NCBI RefSeq assembly: GCF_000067205.1
Contig: NC_010170.1
Location: 3,968,001 to 4,032,000 of the forward strand
Length of the DNA stretch: 64,000 bases
Direction of reading: 5' to 3'
From: Bordetella petrii
GTDB taxonomy: Bacteria > Pseudomonadota > Gammaproteobacteria > Burkholderiales > Burkholderiaceae_B
In this document: piece by piece, positions 50,705 through 59,326 of the stretch
How the letters are laid out: every line of letters starts with the position of its first letter
How positions within the stretch are numbered: position 1 is the first letter of the stretch
Notes under the pieces: generated by a model
What the model was told of the DNA's origin: nothing
Databases searched by the model: none
The model's input: the letters and a program-made list of their open reading frames with translations, nothing else
Made by a program: the position numbers and the translations under genes

Positions 50705-51685
50705 GTGAAAAAATGGCTTGCGGCCGTGTCGGCCGCCTTCGTCCTTGCCCCGTCCGCCGCCTTCGCGGCGGATGCCGCCTATCCCGACCGCGCCATCACC
50801 TGGATCGTGCCGTTCTCGGCCGGCGGCCCCACCGACGCCATGGCGCGCAATATCGCCAACGAAGTGTCGAAGCACCTGAAGCAGACCATCCTGATCGAGA
50901 ACGTGCCGGGCGCGGGCGGCACCATCGGCGCCACCCGCGTGGCACGCGCCACCCCCGACGGCTACACCTTCCTGGTGGGACACATTGGCTACATGGCGGC
51001 CGCGCCCACGCTGTACCCCAACCTGCCGTACGCCCCCACCAAGGATTTCGACGCCGTATTCCGCTTTCCGGACACTCCGCTGGTGCTGCTGGTGGGGGCC
51101 CAGTCTCCGTACCGCAGCGTGCAAGAGCTGATCGCGCACGGCAAGGCGAACCCCGGCAAGCTGAACTTCAGCAATGCCGGCGTGGGCTCGACCTCGCACC
51201 TGGTGGCATCGCTGTTCGCCAGCCAGGCCGGCATCCAGATCACGCCCATTGCCTATAAGGGCGCGGGGCCGGCCCTGAACGACCTGATGGGCGGGCAGGT
51301 AGACGCCATGTTCGACCAGACCAATACTTCTTTGCCGCAAACGCGTGGCGGCAAGGTCCGCGCGCTGGGGCTGACCTCGGCCCAGCCGATGCCGCAGTTT
51401 CCGGGCGCGCCCGCCATCGGCGCGCAGGCCATCCCGGGCTTTCAGGTGTCGACCTGGTACGGCCTTTACGCGCCCCACGGCACGCCGCCACAGGTCATCG
51501 ACACCCTGTACGCCGCGTATCGCAAAGCCATGCAGAACCAGGATTTCACTCGCCAGATGAGCGACCAGGGCATCCTGCTGCTGACCGACCAAGATTACGC
51601 CCCGCAGGCCCTGCAACAGCACACCCGAGACGAAGGCGCGCGCTGGGCACGGGTCATCAAGCAGGCCGGCATCAGCCTGCAATAG
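50705..51685 (+). CDS. Bug/TctC-family periplasmic binding protein
   Basis: 326 residues from a GTG start with GGAG upstream. Signal peptide MKKWLAAVSAAFVLAPSAAF then AADAAYPDRA. Bug pattern WIVPFSAGGPTDAMARNIAN and NVPGAGGTIGATRVARATPD. It is followed within 27 bp by a class I fumarase gene, so the bound compound could be a C4 dicarboxylate or hydroxy acid such as tartrate or malate; this is inference. No TctAB genes are nearby. Confidence 0.93.
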   Translation: MKKWLAAVSAAFVLAPSAAFAADAAYPDRAITWIVPFSAGGPTDAMARNIANEVSKHLKQTILIENVPGAGGTIGATRVARATPDGYTFLVGHIGYMAAAPTLYPNLPYAPTKDFDAVFRFPDTPLVLLVGAQSPYRSVQELIAHGKANPGKLNFSNAGVGSTSHLVASLFASQAGIQITPIAYKGAGPALNDLMGGQVDAMFDQTNTSLPQTRGGKVRALGLTSAQPMPQFPGAPAIGAQAIPGFQVSTWYGLYAPHGTPPQVIDTLYAAYRKAMQNQDFTRQMSDQGILLLTDQDYAPQALQQHTRDEGARWARVIKQAGISLQ

Positions 51686-51712
51686 TCGCGGCGCTTACAC
51701 ACGGACCCATCC

Positions 51713-53212
51713 ATGCGTTTCATCGAGGCCGCGCACATCGTCGACAGCATCGCCAACGCGCTGCAGTTCGTCAGCCATCATCACCCGCCGGATTTCGTGC
51801 AGGCGCTCAAGCGGGCATACCAGGCCGAGACGCAGGCCCCGGCCGCCAACGCCTTATTGCAGCTGCTGGTCAACAGCAGGCTGGCGGCGCGGGCGCGGCG
51901 GCCCGTGTGCCAGGACACGGGCCTGGCGCACGTGTATTTCAGGATGGGCATGGACGTGCGTGTGCGCGCCGAAGGCCAGGCGCGCACGCCGAGCCTGCAG
52001 GCGCTGGCCAACCAGGCAGCCGCGCGCGCCTACACCTGCCCTGCCAATCCGCTGCGCGCCTCGATGATCCGCGACCCCCTGGGCCGGCGCACCAATACCC
52101 GCGACAACACCCCGGCCATCGTGCACGTCGAACTGGTGGAGGGCGACCGCCTGGACATCACCGTGGCCGCCAAGGGCGGCGGCGGCGACGCCAAGGCGGG
52201 CTACGCCATGCTGAATCCCAGCGATTCCGTGGCCGACTGGGTGGTGGCCCAACTGCCCGGCATGGGCGCGGGCTGGTGCCCGCCGGCGGTGCTGGGCGTG
52301 GGCGTGGGCGGCACGCCGGAACAAGCCATGCATGCGGCCAAGCAGGCGCTGTTCCAGCCCATCGACATCGACGCGCTGCAGGCGCGCGGCGCCGCCGATG
52401 CCCAACAGCGGCTGCGGCTGGAACTGTACGAACGCATTAATGCGCTGGGCATCGGCGCGCAAGGCCTGGGCGGCGATACCACGGTGCTGGACGTCAAGGT
52501 GGCGGCCCTGCCGTCGCATGCCGCGCTGCTGCCGGTGGCCATCGTGCCGGGCTGCGCGGCCACGCGCCATGTGTCGTTCGAGCAGGGCGAGGATGGCCCG
52601 GTGACATTCGCGCCCGCCGATGCGGCCCTGTGGGACGGCATTCCTGACGCCATGCCGCTGGCCGGCACGCGCGTCGACCTGGACGCCCTGACGCCGGACC
52701 AGGTAGCGCAGTGGCGCGCCGGCCAGCAACTGCTGTTGTCCGGGCGCCTGCTGACCGCGCGCGACGCCGCGCACAAACGGCTGGCCGACCTGCTTCGCCA
52801 GGGCGCGCCCTTGCCGGTGGCGTTGCATGGCCGCGCCTTGTATTACGTCGGCCCGGTCGATGCTGTGGGCGATGAAGCGGTCGGCCCCGCGGGCCCCACG
52901 ACCGCGACGCGCATGGACAAGTTCATGCCCGATCTATTGGCGCAGACCGGCTTGCTGGTCACCATCGGCAAAGCCGAACGCGGCCGGCAAGCCATCGACG
53001 CGATCCGCCAGGCGCGCGCCGCCTACCTGAGCGCCGTGGGCGGGGCCGCCTATCTGGTGGCGCGTTCGATCCGGGCGGCGCGCGTGGTGGCCTTCGCCGA
53101 CCTGGGCATGGAAGCCATCTACGAATTCGACGTGCGAGATATGCCGGTAACGGTGGCCGTGGACGCGCACGGCCGCTGCGCGCATCGGCGCATCGACATC
53201 AACCCGGTCTAG
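51713..53212 (+). CDS. Class I fumarase-type hydro-lyase (Fe-S dependent)
   Basis: 499 residues with the fused alpha and beta domains of class I fumarase/L(+)-tartrate dehydratase. Likely [4Fe-4S] ligands are Cys66 in VCQDTG, Cys189 in GWCPPAVLGVGVGG and Cys281 in GCAATRHVSFE. The beta domain has TTATRMDKFMPDLLAQTGLL. It adds or removes water on fumarate-like acids. Placement with a Bug receptor and a private regulator suggests a catabolic rather than TCA-cycle role, possibly tartrate or methylated C4 acids. Oxygen-sensitive cluster expected. Confidence 0.88.
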   Translation: MRFIEAAHIVDSIANALQFVSHHHPPDFVQALKRAYQAETQAPAANALLQLLVNSRLAARARRPVCQDTGLAHVYFRMGMDVRVRAEGQARTPSLQALANQAAARAYTCPANPLRASMIRDPLGRRTNTRDNTPAIVHVELVEGDRLDITVAAKGGGGDAKAGYAMLNPSDSVADWVVAQLPGMGAGWCPPAVLGVGVGGTPEQAMHAAKQALFQPIDIDALQARGAADAQQRLRLELYERINALGIGAQGLGGDTTVLDVKVAALPSHAALLPVAIVPGCAATRHVSFEQGEDGPVTFAPADAALWDGIPDAMPLAGTRVDLDALTPDQVAQWRAGQQLLLSGRLLTARDAAHKRLADLLRQGAPLPVALHGRALYYVGPVDAVGDEAVGPAGPTTATRMDKFMPDLLAQTGLLVTIGKAERGRQAIDAIRQARAAYLSAVGGAAYLVARSIRAARVVAFADLGMEAIYEFDVRDMPVTVAVDAHGRCAHRRIDINPV

Positions 53213-53260
53213 GGGCGGCTTGCCCGAAAGTTCACCCCGCAGGCAACCGCGCGGCGCCGG

Positions 53261-53827
53261 TCATTGAGCCGCGGGCTTGCCCTGCACCGATGCCACCACG
53301 TCGTGCAGCCGGGCGGGGTTCTGGAACAGGCGCGATCCCATCAAGGCGCCCTGGAAGGCCGCGAACAGGCAACGCCCGGCGGCGTCGGGGCAACCCGCCC
53401 ACTGCAGCGTGCCGTCGCGCTGGCCATCGGCAATGACCTTGGCCAGCCAGGTTTCGTGCAGGCAGAAAAACCCCTGCAGCGACTTGCGGGCGCGGTCTGA
53501 CAACGAGGCAAAATCGGCGGCCAGCATGCCGCACAGGCACACCTGGTCGGTGGGCCCGCCTTCGAACAGCGCCGCATAGCGGTCCAGGCGCTCTTTGGCG
53601 GGCAGCGTGGCGTCGATGCCATGCACCAGGCCGGCAACGTGCTGGGCGTAGCTATCGATGGCCTCGATGAGCAGGTCGTCTTTACAAGGAAAGTAATAGT
53701 GGATGCTGGCCGTCTTGACGCCCACCCGCTCGGCCAGGTCACGGTAGCTGAAGCCGTTGTAGCCTCGCTGGCGGATAAGGGCCTGCGCGTGGCACACGAG
53801 TTGTTCGCGGGTGGTAGCGGTAGTCAT
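53261..53827 (-). CDS. TetR-family regulator
   Basis: 188 residues from MTTATTREQLVCHAQALIRQ; an in-frame ATG at 53863 lies inside the operator. HTH: RGYNGFSYRDLAERVGVKTA then SIHYYFPCKDDLL. The C-terminal domain has VCLCGMLAADFASLSDRARK. It is close in sequence to the TetR at 49285, so the two are probably paralogues. The palindrome CTACTAGTAG 14 bp upstream of the start suggests autoregulation. Confidence 0.9.
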   Translation of the reverse strand: MTTATTREQLVCHAQALIRQRGYNGFSYRDLAERVGVKTASIHYYFPCKDDLLIEAIDSYAQHVAGLVHGIDATLPAKERLDRYAALFEGGPTDQVCLCGMLAADFASLSDRARKSLQGFFCLHETWLAKVIADGQRDGTLQWAGCPDAAGRCLFAAFQGALMGSRLFQNPARLHDVVASVQGKPAAQ

Positions 53828-53841
53828 ATGCTGATTGTTAC

Positions 53842-53851
53842 CTACTAGTAG
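53842..53851. promoter_or_regulatory. Palindrome CTACTAGTAG before a TetR gene
   Basis: Perfect 10-bp palindrome just upstream of the TetR start at 53827; probable autoregulatory operator. Compare with the TAGTAG centre at 48250. Confidence 0.65.
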
Positions 53852-53966
53852 ATTGGGGGTCAAGATGGGGGCATCCCGCAGGCGGCCGGCATCGGCCTGA
53901 GGGCGGCGTATGCTTGCGCTTGGCCCGCGACCGCGCGGGTTCCGTCCCCCACAACAGGAATCCCTT

Positions 53967-54620
53967 ATGCCCGATCTTCATGCCGCCTGGACGCCCCGCC
54001 TGATCGCCATTGCCACGGCGGACAGCCAGGACGACGGCGCGCACGACTTGAACCACCTGCACCGCGTCTGGCAGGTGGCCCGCACCCTGCTGGCCAGCCA
54101 TCCCGAGGCCGATGCGCTGGTCGTGCAGGCAGCCTGCTATCTGCACGACATCGTCAACCTGCCCAAGAACCACCCGGAACGCGCCCAGGCGTCGCGCATG
54201 GCCGCCGCCCAGGCGCGCCAACTACTGGCACAGGCGGGTTTTCCCGCCGACAAGCTCGGCGCGGTGGCGCACGCCATCGAGGCCCACAGCTTTTCGGCCG
54301 GCATCGCCCCCACCACCATCGAGGCCAAAATCGTGCAAGACGCCGACCGGCTCGACGCGCTCGGCGCAGTGGGACTGGCGCGGCTGTTCTACACGGCCGG
54401 ACGCATGGGTTCGGCTTTCGCGCATCCGGCCGATCCGCTGGCGCAGGCGCGGCCGCTGGACGACCGCGTCTATGCGCTGGACCACATCGAAGTAAAACTG
54501 GCTACCCTGCCCGCCGCCATGCACACCGAGGCCGCGCGCAGCCTGGCCGAATCGCGCCTGGCCTGGCTGCGCGCGTTCCGCGATACCTTCGTGCAAGAAT
54601 GGGGCGCGATGCAGCCGTGA
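53967..54620 (+). CDS. HD-domain phosphohydrolase, YedJ-like
   Basis: 217 residues from MPDLHAAWTPRLIAIATADS, with AGGAA upstream. HD motif residues: His in DLNHLHRVWQ, the HD pair in ACYLHDIVNLPKNH, and Asp in IVQDADRLDALGAVG. Metal-dependent phosphohydrolase fold, perhaps acting on nucleotides or phosphate esters; the true substrate is unknown. It stands alone between the TetR gene (divergent) and the amidohydrolase (convergent). Confidence 0.9.
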   Translation: MPDLHAAWTPRLIAIATADSQDDGAHDLNHLHRVWQVARTLLASHPEADALVVQAACYLHDIVNLPKNHPERAQASRMAAAQARQLLAQAGFPADKLGAVAHAIEAHSFSAGIAPTTIEAKIVQDADRLDALGAVGLARLFYTAGRMGSAFAHPADPLAQARPLDDRVYALDHIEVKLATLPAAMHTEAARSLAESRLAWLRAFRDTFVQEWGAMQP

Positions 54621-54650
54621 TCACGGCAGCTCCGGCCGGCGCGCAGCGGC

Positions 54651-55502
54651 TCAGAACCCGTACAACTGCGCCGGATTGCCTTCCAGTATCTGGTCGCGCA
54701 CCGATGCCGACGGGCACCAGGCGTCCAGCAGCGCCAGCAGGCCGCGGTCATCGGGGCGCTCGAACTGGCCGGGGTGCGGCCAGTTGCTGGCCCATAGGCA
54801 ACGTTCGGGGTTATGGCGCACCAGGGCTTCGGCCAGCCGGCCGACATCTTGGTAGGCGGGCGCGCCGGCGTGCGAGGTTTCATACATTGCAGACAGCTTG
54901 ACCCACACCTTGCCCGTATCGAGCAGGCGCAGCAGCGACGCGAAGGCGCGGTGCCGGGTCGGGACCGGCTCCAAAAACTTGCCCACGTGGTCGATGACGA
55001 CGCGGCAAGGCAGGCGCGCCAGCAGCGCCTCGCGATCGGGCAGCGTGCGGCCGTCGAGCTGCAGATTGATGTGCCAGTCCAGCGCGGCAATGCGGCGGGC
55101 AACGCCAGGCAAGTCGGCCCAGCTCAGCAGGCTGCCGCTGCCGGGCACCATCTGGAAGCGCACGCCCACCACGCCGGCCCGCGCCCAACGCGCCAGCTCG
55201 GCGTCGGACGCGTGCGCGGGCATGGACACGATGGCGCGCGCCGAGCCCCGCGCGGCCCGCAGCGCGCTCAAGGTGCAGGCATTGTTGAAGCCATAGCCCA
55301 TGGGCTGCACGATCACGCAGCGTGACAGGCCCAGGCGGGCGCGCAGCGCCAGGTAGTCGCTCCAGGTGGCGCGCGGCGGGGACACGGGCGAGGCCTGCGG
55401 CAGCGGGTGACGGTCCAGGTCGTAGATATGTATGTGGCAGTCGCAACCCCCGGCCGGCAGGGGCCAGCGGCGCGGCAGCGCGGCGTTGGGCGGCGTGGTC
55501 AT
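54651..55502 (-). CDS. Amidohydrolase-family lactonase (LigI / galactarolactone isomerase-like)
   Basis: 283 residues from MTTPPNAALPRRWPLPAGGC. TIM-barrel amidohydrolase_2: metal-site start CDCHIHIYD, then VIVQPMGYGFNNACTLSALR, VVIDHVGKFLEP and WASNWPHPGQF. The pattern fits the 2-pyrone-4,6-dicarboxylate hydrolase / D-galactarolactone isomerase group, which open sugar-acid or aromatic lactones. The ATG overlaps the dehydrogenase stop (ATGA). Gene order LacI, dehydrogenase, lactonase, next to a TRAP transporter, suggests use of a sugar acid. Confidence 0.85.
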   Translation of the reverse strand: MTTPPNAALPRRWPLPAGGCDCHIHIYDLDRHPLPQASPVSPPRATWSDYLALRARLGLSRCVIVQPMGYGFNNACTLSALRAARGSARAIVSMPAHASDAELARWARAGVVGVRFQMVPGSGSLLSWADLPGVARRIAALDWHINLQLDGRTLPDREALLARLPCRVVIDHVGKFLEPVPTRHRAFASLLRLLDTGKVWVKLSAMYETSHAGAPAYQDVGRLAEALVRHNPERCLWASNWPHPGQFERPDDRGLLALLDAWCPSASVRDQILEGNPAQLYGF

Positions 55503-56512
55503 TGCGCGGGCAGCCGCAGGCCGAACCGGTCGCGCGCGCGGGTGGCGTGCGCGGCATTCACGCTGCATTCCGGCATGCGGCCTTCGAGCAAGGCGCGCAC
55601 CTGCCGCACCGAATCCATCGCCTGGTGCTCGGAGGCCTGCGGCGTCAGCCCGCCGATGTGCGGCGTGGCGACCACCCTGGGGTGAGCGGCCAGCCGGGCT
55701 GGCGGCATCTGGTCTTGCGCCGAGCCGACGTCGAGGGCGCAGCCGGCGATCAGGCCTGCATCCAGCGCCTGCAGCAGATCGTCTTCGTCGACCAGCTCGG
55801 CACGCGACGCATTGATGAAATAGGCTGATGGCTTCATCTTGCGAAATGCCGGCAGGTTTATCAACCGGGCCGTTTCAGCGATGGCAGGGGCCAGGCAGAC
55901 CACGAAATCGGACTGCGCCAGAAGCTCGTCCAGCGTGGCCTGCGTGACACCGGGTTCGGTGTCGACCCGCACGTGCGGGTCGTTGATGACCAGCCGCATG
56001 CCGAACGCGCGCGCCAGGCCGGCCAGGTAGCGCCCGATGGTGCCATAGCCGATGATGCCCAGCGTGGCCGCGCGCAGTTCGGTGCCCATGAGCGGCACCG
56101 GCCGCTGGCCGTTCTGATAGGCGCAGGTGGCCGGGCCCATATGCCGCGCCAGCATCACCATCGCCCCCACCACCCATTCCGCCACGGAAGCGCCAAAGCC
56201 CGGCGTCGCCCGCATGACCAGGATGCCGTGCCGGCTGGCATAGTCGACATCGATGTTACGGATGTCCACGGCCACGCGGCAGACTGCCGCCAGGCGCGGC
56301 AACGCCGCCAGGAGCCGCGCGTCGATGGGCGGAATGCGAAAACTCACCAGAATGTCGCAGTCGCGCGCCTGGCGGACGATGTCGTCCTGGGTAGGCTCGC
56401 TGTCGCTGTCGTGAAACGCCACCTGCGCCATTCCGGCCAGCATGCGGTAGGCGGGCTCGCCGTAGTAGTGCCTCAGCGCCGCGCGGTTGTGCGTCAGGAA
56501 GATGCGGGTCAT
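55499..56512 (-). CDS. D-2-hydroxyacid dehydrogenase family protein
   Basis: 337 residues. NAD motif LGIIGYGTIGRYLAGLARAF at about 149-168; the usual active-site Arg segment reads FINASRAELVDEDDL, with Arg retained, and the catalytic His is in VVATPHIGGLTPQASEHQ. It converts a 2-hydroxy/2-keto acid pair. It overlaps the LacI gene stop by 4 bp and the amidohydrolase start by 4 bp, so the three genes form one unit. Confidence 0.92.
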   Translation of the reverse strand: MTRIFLTHNRAALRHYYGEPAYRMLAGMAQVAFHDSDSEPTQDDIVRQARDCDILVSFRIPPIDARLLAALPRLAAVCRVAVDIRNIDVDYASRHGILVMRATPGFGASVAEWVVGAMVMLARHMGPATCAYQNGQRPVPLMGTELRAATLGIIGYGTIGRYLAGLARAFGMRLVINDPHVRVDTEPGVTQATLDELLAQSDFVVCLAPAIAETARLINLPAFRKMKPSAYFINASRAELVDEDDLLQALDAGLIAGCALDVGSAQDQMPPARLAAHPRVVATPHIGGLTPQASEHQAMDSVRQVRALLEGRMPECSVNAAHATRARDRFGLRLPAQ

Positions 56513-57585
56513 GGCTTTCCGCCCGAGGCCTGCGCCGTAGAAACCGTGACGGCGGGGGCAGCGACGGACTGCCGTTCGACCAGCCGCGGCGGGAAACTGA
56601 ACTCGCGTGGCGCCAGCGACGGCTGGCGGATGCGGGCAATGGCCTGCTCCACCATGGTTTCAGCCACATCGGCGACCGGCGTGGCGACGGTGGTGAGCGG
56701 CGGCCAGGCGAACTCCGACATCGAGATGTTGTCCATGCCGATGACCGAAACGTCCTCAGGCACCGACAGGCCGCAATGACGCAGTCCCGCCATCAGGCCG
56801 ATGGCCGTCATGTCGTTCACTGCGGCGATTCCGGTGGGGCGCTGGGCCAGCCTGGAAATCTGTTGCGCCGCCTGGAAGCCCAGCTGGCCCAGCTCGCCGT
56901 CGCCGAAGCGCGTGCCGTCGTCGATGTCGATGATCTGCGCCGAGCATTGCTCGCCAGACTGCCGCACGGCTTGCATGAAACCCTCGATTTTCTCGCGGCG
57001 GCTGATGGTGGCGCCCTTGGGCTTGACGAACGCCAGGTGCCGGTGGCCGTGCGCAATGAGATGGCTGGCCGCCAACTGCCCGGCCAGCCGGTTGTCGGGC
57101 AAGACGTGATCGTGCTTGGCCGGCCGGGCCGGGTCTATGCCCAGGTCGTAGCTGACGACGGCCAGCCCGCGGTCGATCGCGGCTTCGATGTGCCGTTCGT
57201 CGTTGAGCGAGGAAATCACGATCACCGCCCGGATGCCAAGGCCGATGAGCTCGTCGAGCACCTTGGCTTCCAACTGCTTGTCGCGATAGGTGTTGCACAC
57301 CAGCACACGGTAGTCGTGCTTGCGCTGGGCCACCTCTTCGACCGCGACGGCCAGTTGGCCGAACGAGGGATTGGACGTGGTGGGCACCAGCATGCCCAGG
57401 ATGGGGATGTGGCCGGTTTTCAGGTGCCGCGCGATCTGGCTTGGCCGGTATCCCAGCTTGTCGATGGCCTGCTGGATGCGCGCGTAGGTTTCTTCGCGCA
57501 TCCGTTCGCTACGGCCATTCAATACGTTGGACACCGAGCTGACCGAAACATTGGCCAGGCGGGCGACATCCTGGATGGTTGCCAT
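56509..57585 (-). CDS. LacI-family regulator
   Basis: 358 residues from MATIQDVARLANVSVSSVSN (classic LacI HTH, VLNGRS hinge, then GYRPSQIARHLKTG). The periplasmic-binding-like effector domain has VPTTSNPSFGQLAVAVEEV and NDMTAIGLMAGLRHCGLSVP. It probably represses the divergent TRAP operon and its own unit; two TAAATCG palindromes lie in the spacer. The inducer is likely a sugar acid. An ATG at 57600 is possible. Confidence 0.93.
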   Translation of the reverse strand: MATIQDVARLANVSVSSVSNVLNGRSERMREETYARIQQAIDKLGYRPSQIARHLKTGHIPILGMLVPTTSNPSFGQLAVAVEEVAQRKHDYRVLVCNTYRDKQLEAKVLDELIGLGIRAVIVISSLNDERHIEAAIDRGLAVVSYDLGIDPARPAKHDHVLPDNRLAGQLAASHLIAHGHRHLAFVKPKGATISRREKIEGFMQAVRQSGEQCSAQIIDIDDGTRFGDGELGQLGFQAAQQISRLAQRPTGIAAVNDMTAIGLMAGLRHCGLSVPEDVSVIGMDNISMSEFAWPPLTTVATPVADVAETMVEQAIARIRQPSLAPREFSFPPRLVERQSVAAPAVTVSTAQASGGKP

Positions 57586-57610
57586 TCGACTTCCTTGCAC
57601 CGGAATTAAC

Positions 57611-57622
57611 TAAATCGTTTTA
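57611..57622. promoter_or_regulatory. LacI operator candidate 1
   Basis: TAAATCGTTTTA, one base off the palindrome TAAATCGATTTA seen at 57770, and 25 bp upstream of the LacI start. Confidence 0.65.
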
Positions 57623-57769
57623 GTAGAACGATATTTTTACCATAGCACAGCCCGTATCAAGCGTACATGATATGGCGGAATGCACGCTTTCATCGGCAAT
57701 TTGTAGGCTAAGGGTAAAACCTAATGCATCGAGCCTGTTCCTGAAAAACCGTGCATGCTACGGTATTAG

Positions 57770-57781
57770 TAAATCGATTTA
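57770..57781. promoter_or_regulatory. LacI operator candidate 2
   Basis: Perfect palindrome TAAATCGATTTA, followed by a second half TTAAAACGATA. It is 57 bp before the dctP start, a good repression position. Confidence 0.75.
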
Positions 57782-57838
57782 TTAAAACGATATAGTTGAC
57801 TTGACCGAGACCGGTCCAATCCAGGAGGAGGCTACATC

Positions 57839-58846
57839 ATGAAACCGTCTACGCGCCGTTTCCCCGGCATGCTGGCCACGCTGGCGTGCGCGGCCGCCTT
57901 GGGCATCGCCCCCTTGGCCCATGCGCAAGCCAAGAAAGAGCTCAAGATCTCGCATTCCGCGCAAGGCAACCTGAGTTCCGAGCACCACATGGTGGCCTGG
58001 GTATTCGCCAAGTACCTGGCCGACCATTCCGACACGCTGTCGGCGCGCATATACCCGACCAGCGCGCTGGGCGACGAGCGCGCCGTCTTTGAAGCCATGC
58101 AACTGGGCGCCGGCGCGTCCTGCGCGGTGGCGGGCACCGCCATCCTGAACAATTTCTCCAAGCGTGTCGGGGTGATCGATCTGCCTTTTCTGTGGACCGG
58201 CTACGATCACATGAACCGCGCACTGGACGGCAACGTCGGCGACCAGATCGCCGCCGACCTGGAAAAAGCGGGTTTCAAGGTGCTGGCCTGGACCACCAAC
58301 TGGGGCGCGCGCAACGTGGTAACCGCCAAGAAGGCCATCAACAAGCCTGAAGATCTGCAGGGCCTGAAGATCCGCACCATTCAAAGCCCGGTCTACGTGG
58401 AAACCATCAACGCGATGGGCGCCAATGCCACGCCCATGTCGTTCGGCGAGGTCTACACGGCCATGCAGACCGGCGTGCTGGACGGCTTTGAGCACGGCTC
58501 GGCCGTGGTGATGTCGAACAAGTTCTACGAGGTCGCCAAGAATATCGCCCTGACCAAGCACTTCCTGGGACCTGCCGTTTTTGCCTGCTCGATGAGCGAA
58601 TGGAACCAGCTTACTGACGAGCAGAAGAAGGTAGTGCTGGACGGCGCCCGGATGGCCAGCGACATCAACCGCGCGCTGGCTCCCGTGCGCGACCAGCAGG
58701 CCCTGGAGTTCCTGCGACAGAAAGGCATGAACATCACCGAGGTCGACACGACGGGCTTCCGCCAGAAGGCCATTCCCCTGCAGGACAAGATCGCCGCCGA
58801 CATCGGCGCGACGGATCTGCTGGCCGAGATCCGCGCTGCCCAGTAA
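57839..58846 (+). CDS. dctP: TRAP transporter substrate-binding protein (DctP type)
   Basis: 335 residues with signal peptide (MLATLACAAALGIAPLAHAQ within residues 11-30). DctP family pattern: ARIYPTSALGDERAVFEAMQ, KPEDLQGLKIRTIQSPVYVE with the conserved Arg that binds a carboxylate, then ATPMSFGEVYTAMQTGVLDG. It captures an organic or sugar acid in the periplasm for the DctQM permease encoded next. Strong AGGAGGAGG ribosome site. Controlled by LacI from the divergent gene. Confidence 0.95.
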   Translation: MKPSTRRFPGMLATLACAAALGIAPLAHAQAKKELKISHSAQGNLSSEHHMVAWVFAKYLADHSDTLSARIYPTSALGDERAVFEAMQLGAGASCAVAGTAILNNFSKRVGVIDLPFLWTGYDHMNRALDGNVGDQIAADLEKAGFKVLAWTTNWGARNVVTAKKAINKPEDLQGLKIRTIQSPVYVETINAMGANATPMSFGEVYTAMQTGVLDGFEHGSAVVMSNKFYEVAKNIALTKHFLGPAVFACSMSEWNQLTDEQKKVVLDGARMASDINRALAPVRDQQALEFLRQKGMNITEVDTTGFRQKAIPLQDKIAADIGATDLLAEIRAAQ

Positions 58847-58864
58847 ACCCGCCCGGAAGCCGCG

Positions 58865-59326
58865 ATGCGCTACATCAACAAGATCGCCGAGGCCCTGATC
58901 GTGCTGCTGTTCACGGCCATAGTCATAGCCGGGACATTGCAGGTGTTCAACCGGTTCGTGCTGAACATATCGCTGAGCTGGAGCGAGGAATTCCAGAAGT
59001 TCGCCTTCATCTGGCTGGTGTTCATCTCGATACCGGTTGCCTATAACCGCGCCGCGCACCTGCGCGTCGACACGTTTCTCGGCCTGTTCCCCGCGGCTGT
59101 CCAGCGCGCGCTGCGCTGGATCATCGACCTGATGTGGGTCGGGCTGGGCCTGTCGCTGATCGTCTACACCTCGCGGCTGATGCAGGTAACGCAGCACCAG
59201 CTCAGCCCGGGCCTGGGCATCAGCATGGCGGCGGTTTACGCGGGCATGGTGGTGGGCGGCCTGTACCTGGTGCTGTGCGTGGGCGCGGCCATGCTCGCGC
59301 GCATCAAGGCGGGGCACGCATCATGA
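58865..59326 (+). CDS. dctQ: TRAP transporter small permease (DctQ type)
   Basis: 153 residues with four membrane helices (ALIVLLFTAIVIAGTLQVFN; FIWLVFISIPVAYNRA; WIIDLMWVGLGLSLIVYTSR; AAVYAGMVVGGLYLVLCVGA). The LSWSEEFQKFAFIWLVF motif is typical of DctQ. It forms the membrane complex with DctM. It overlaps dctM by 4 bp. Confidence 0.93.
   Translation: MRYINKIAEALIVLLFTAIVIAGTLQVFNRFVLNISLSWSEEFQKFAFIWLVFISIPVAYNRAAHLRVDTFLGLFPAAVQRALRWIIDLMWVGLGLSLIVYTSRLMQVTQHQLSPGLGISMAAVYAGMVVGGLYLVLCVGAAMLARIKAGHAS

Noticed and set aside
57782..59317. 511-codon minus-strand frame opposite dctP and dctQ
   Set aside because: Antisense to two confident TRAP transporter genes with correct signals.
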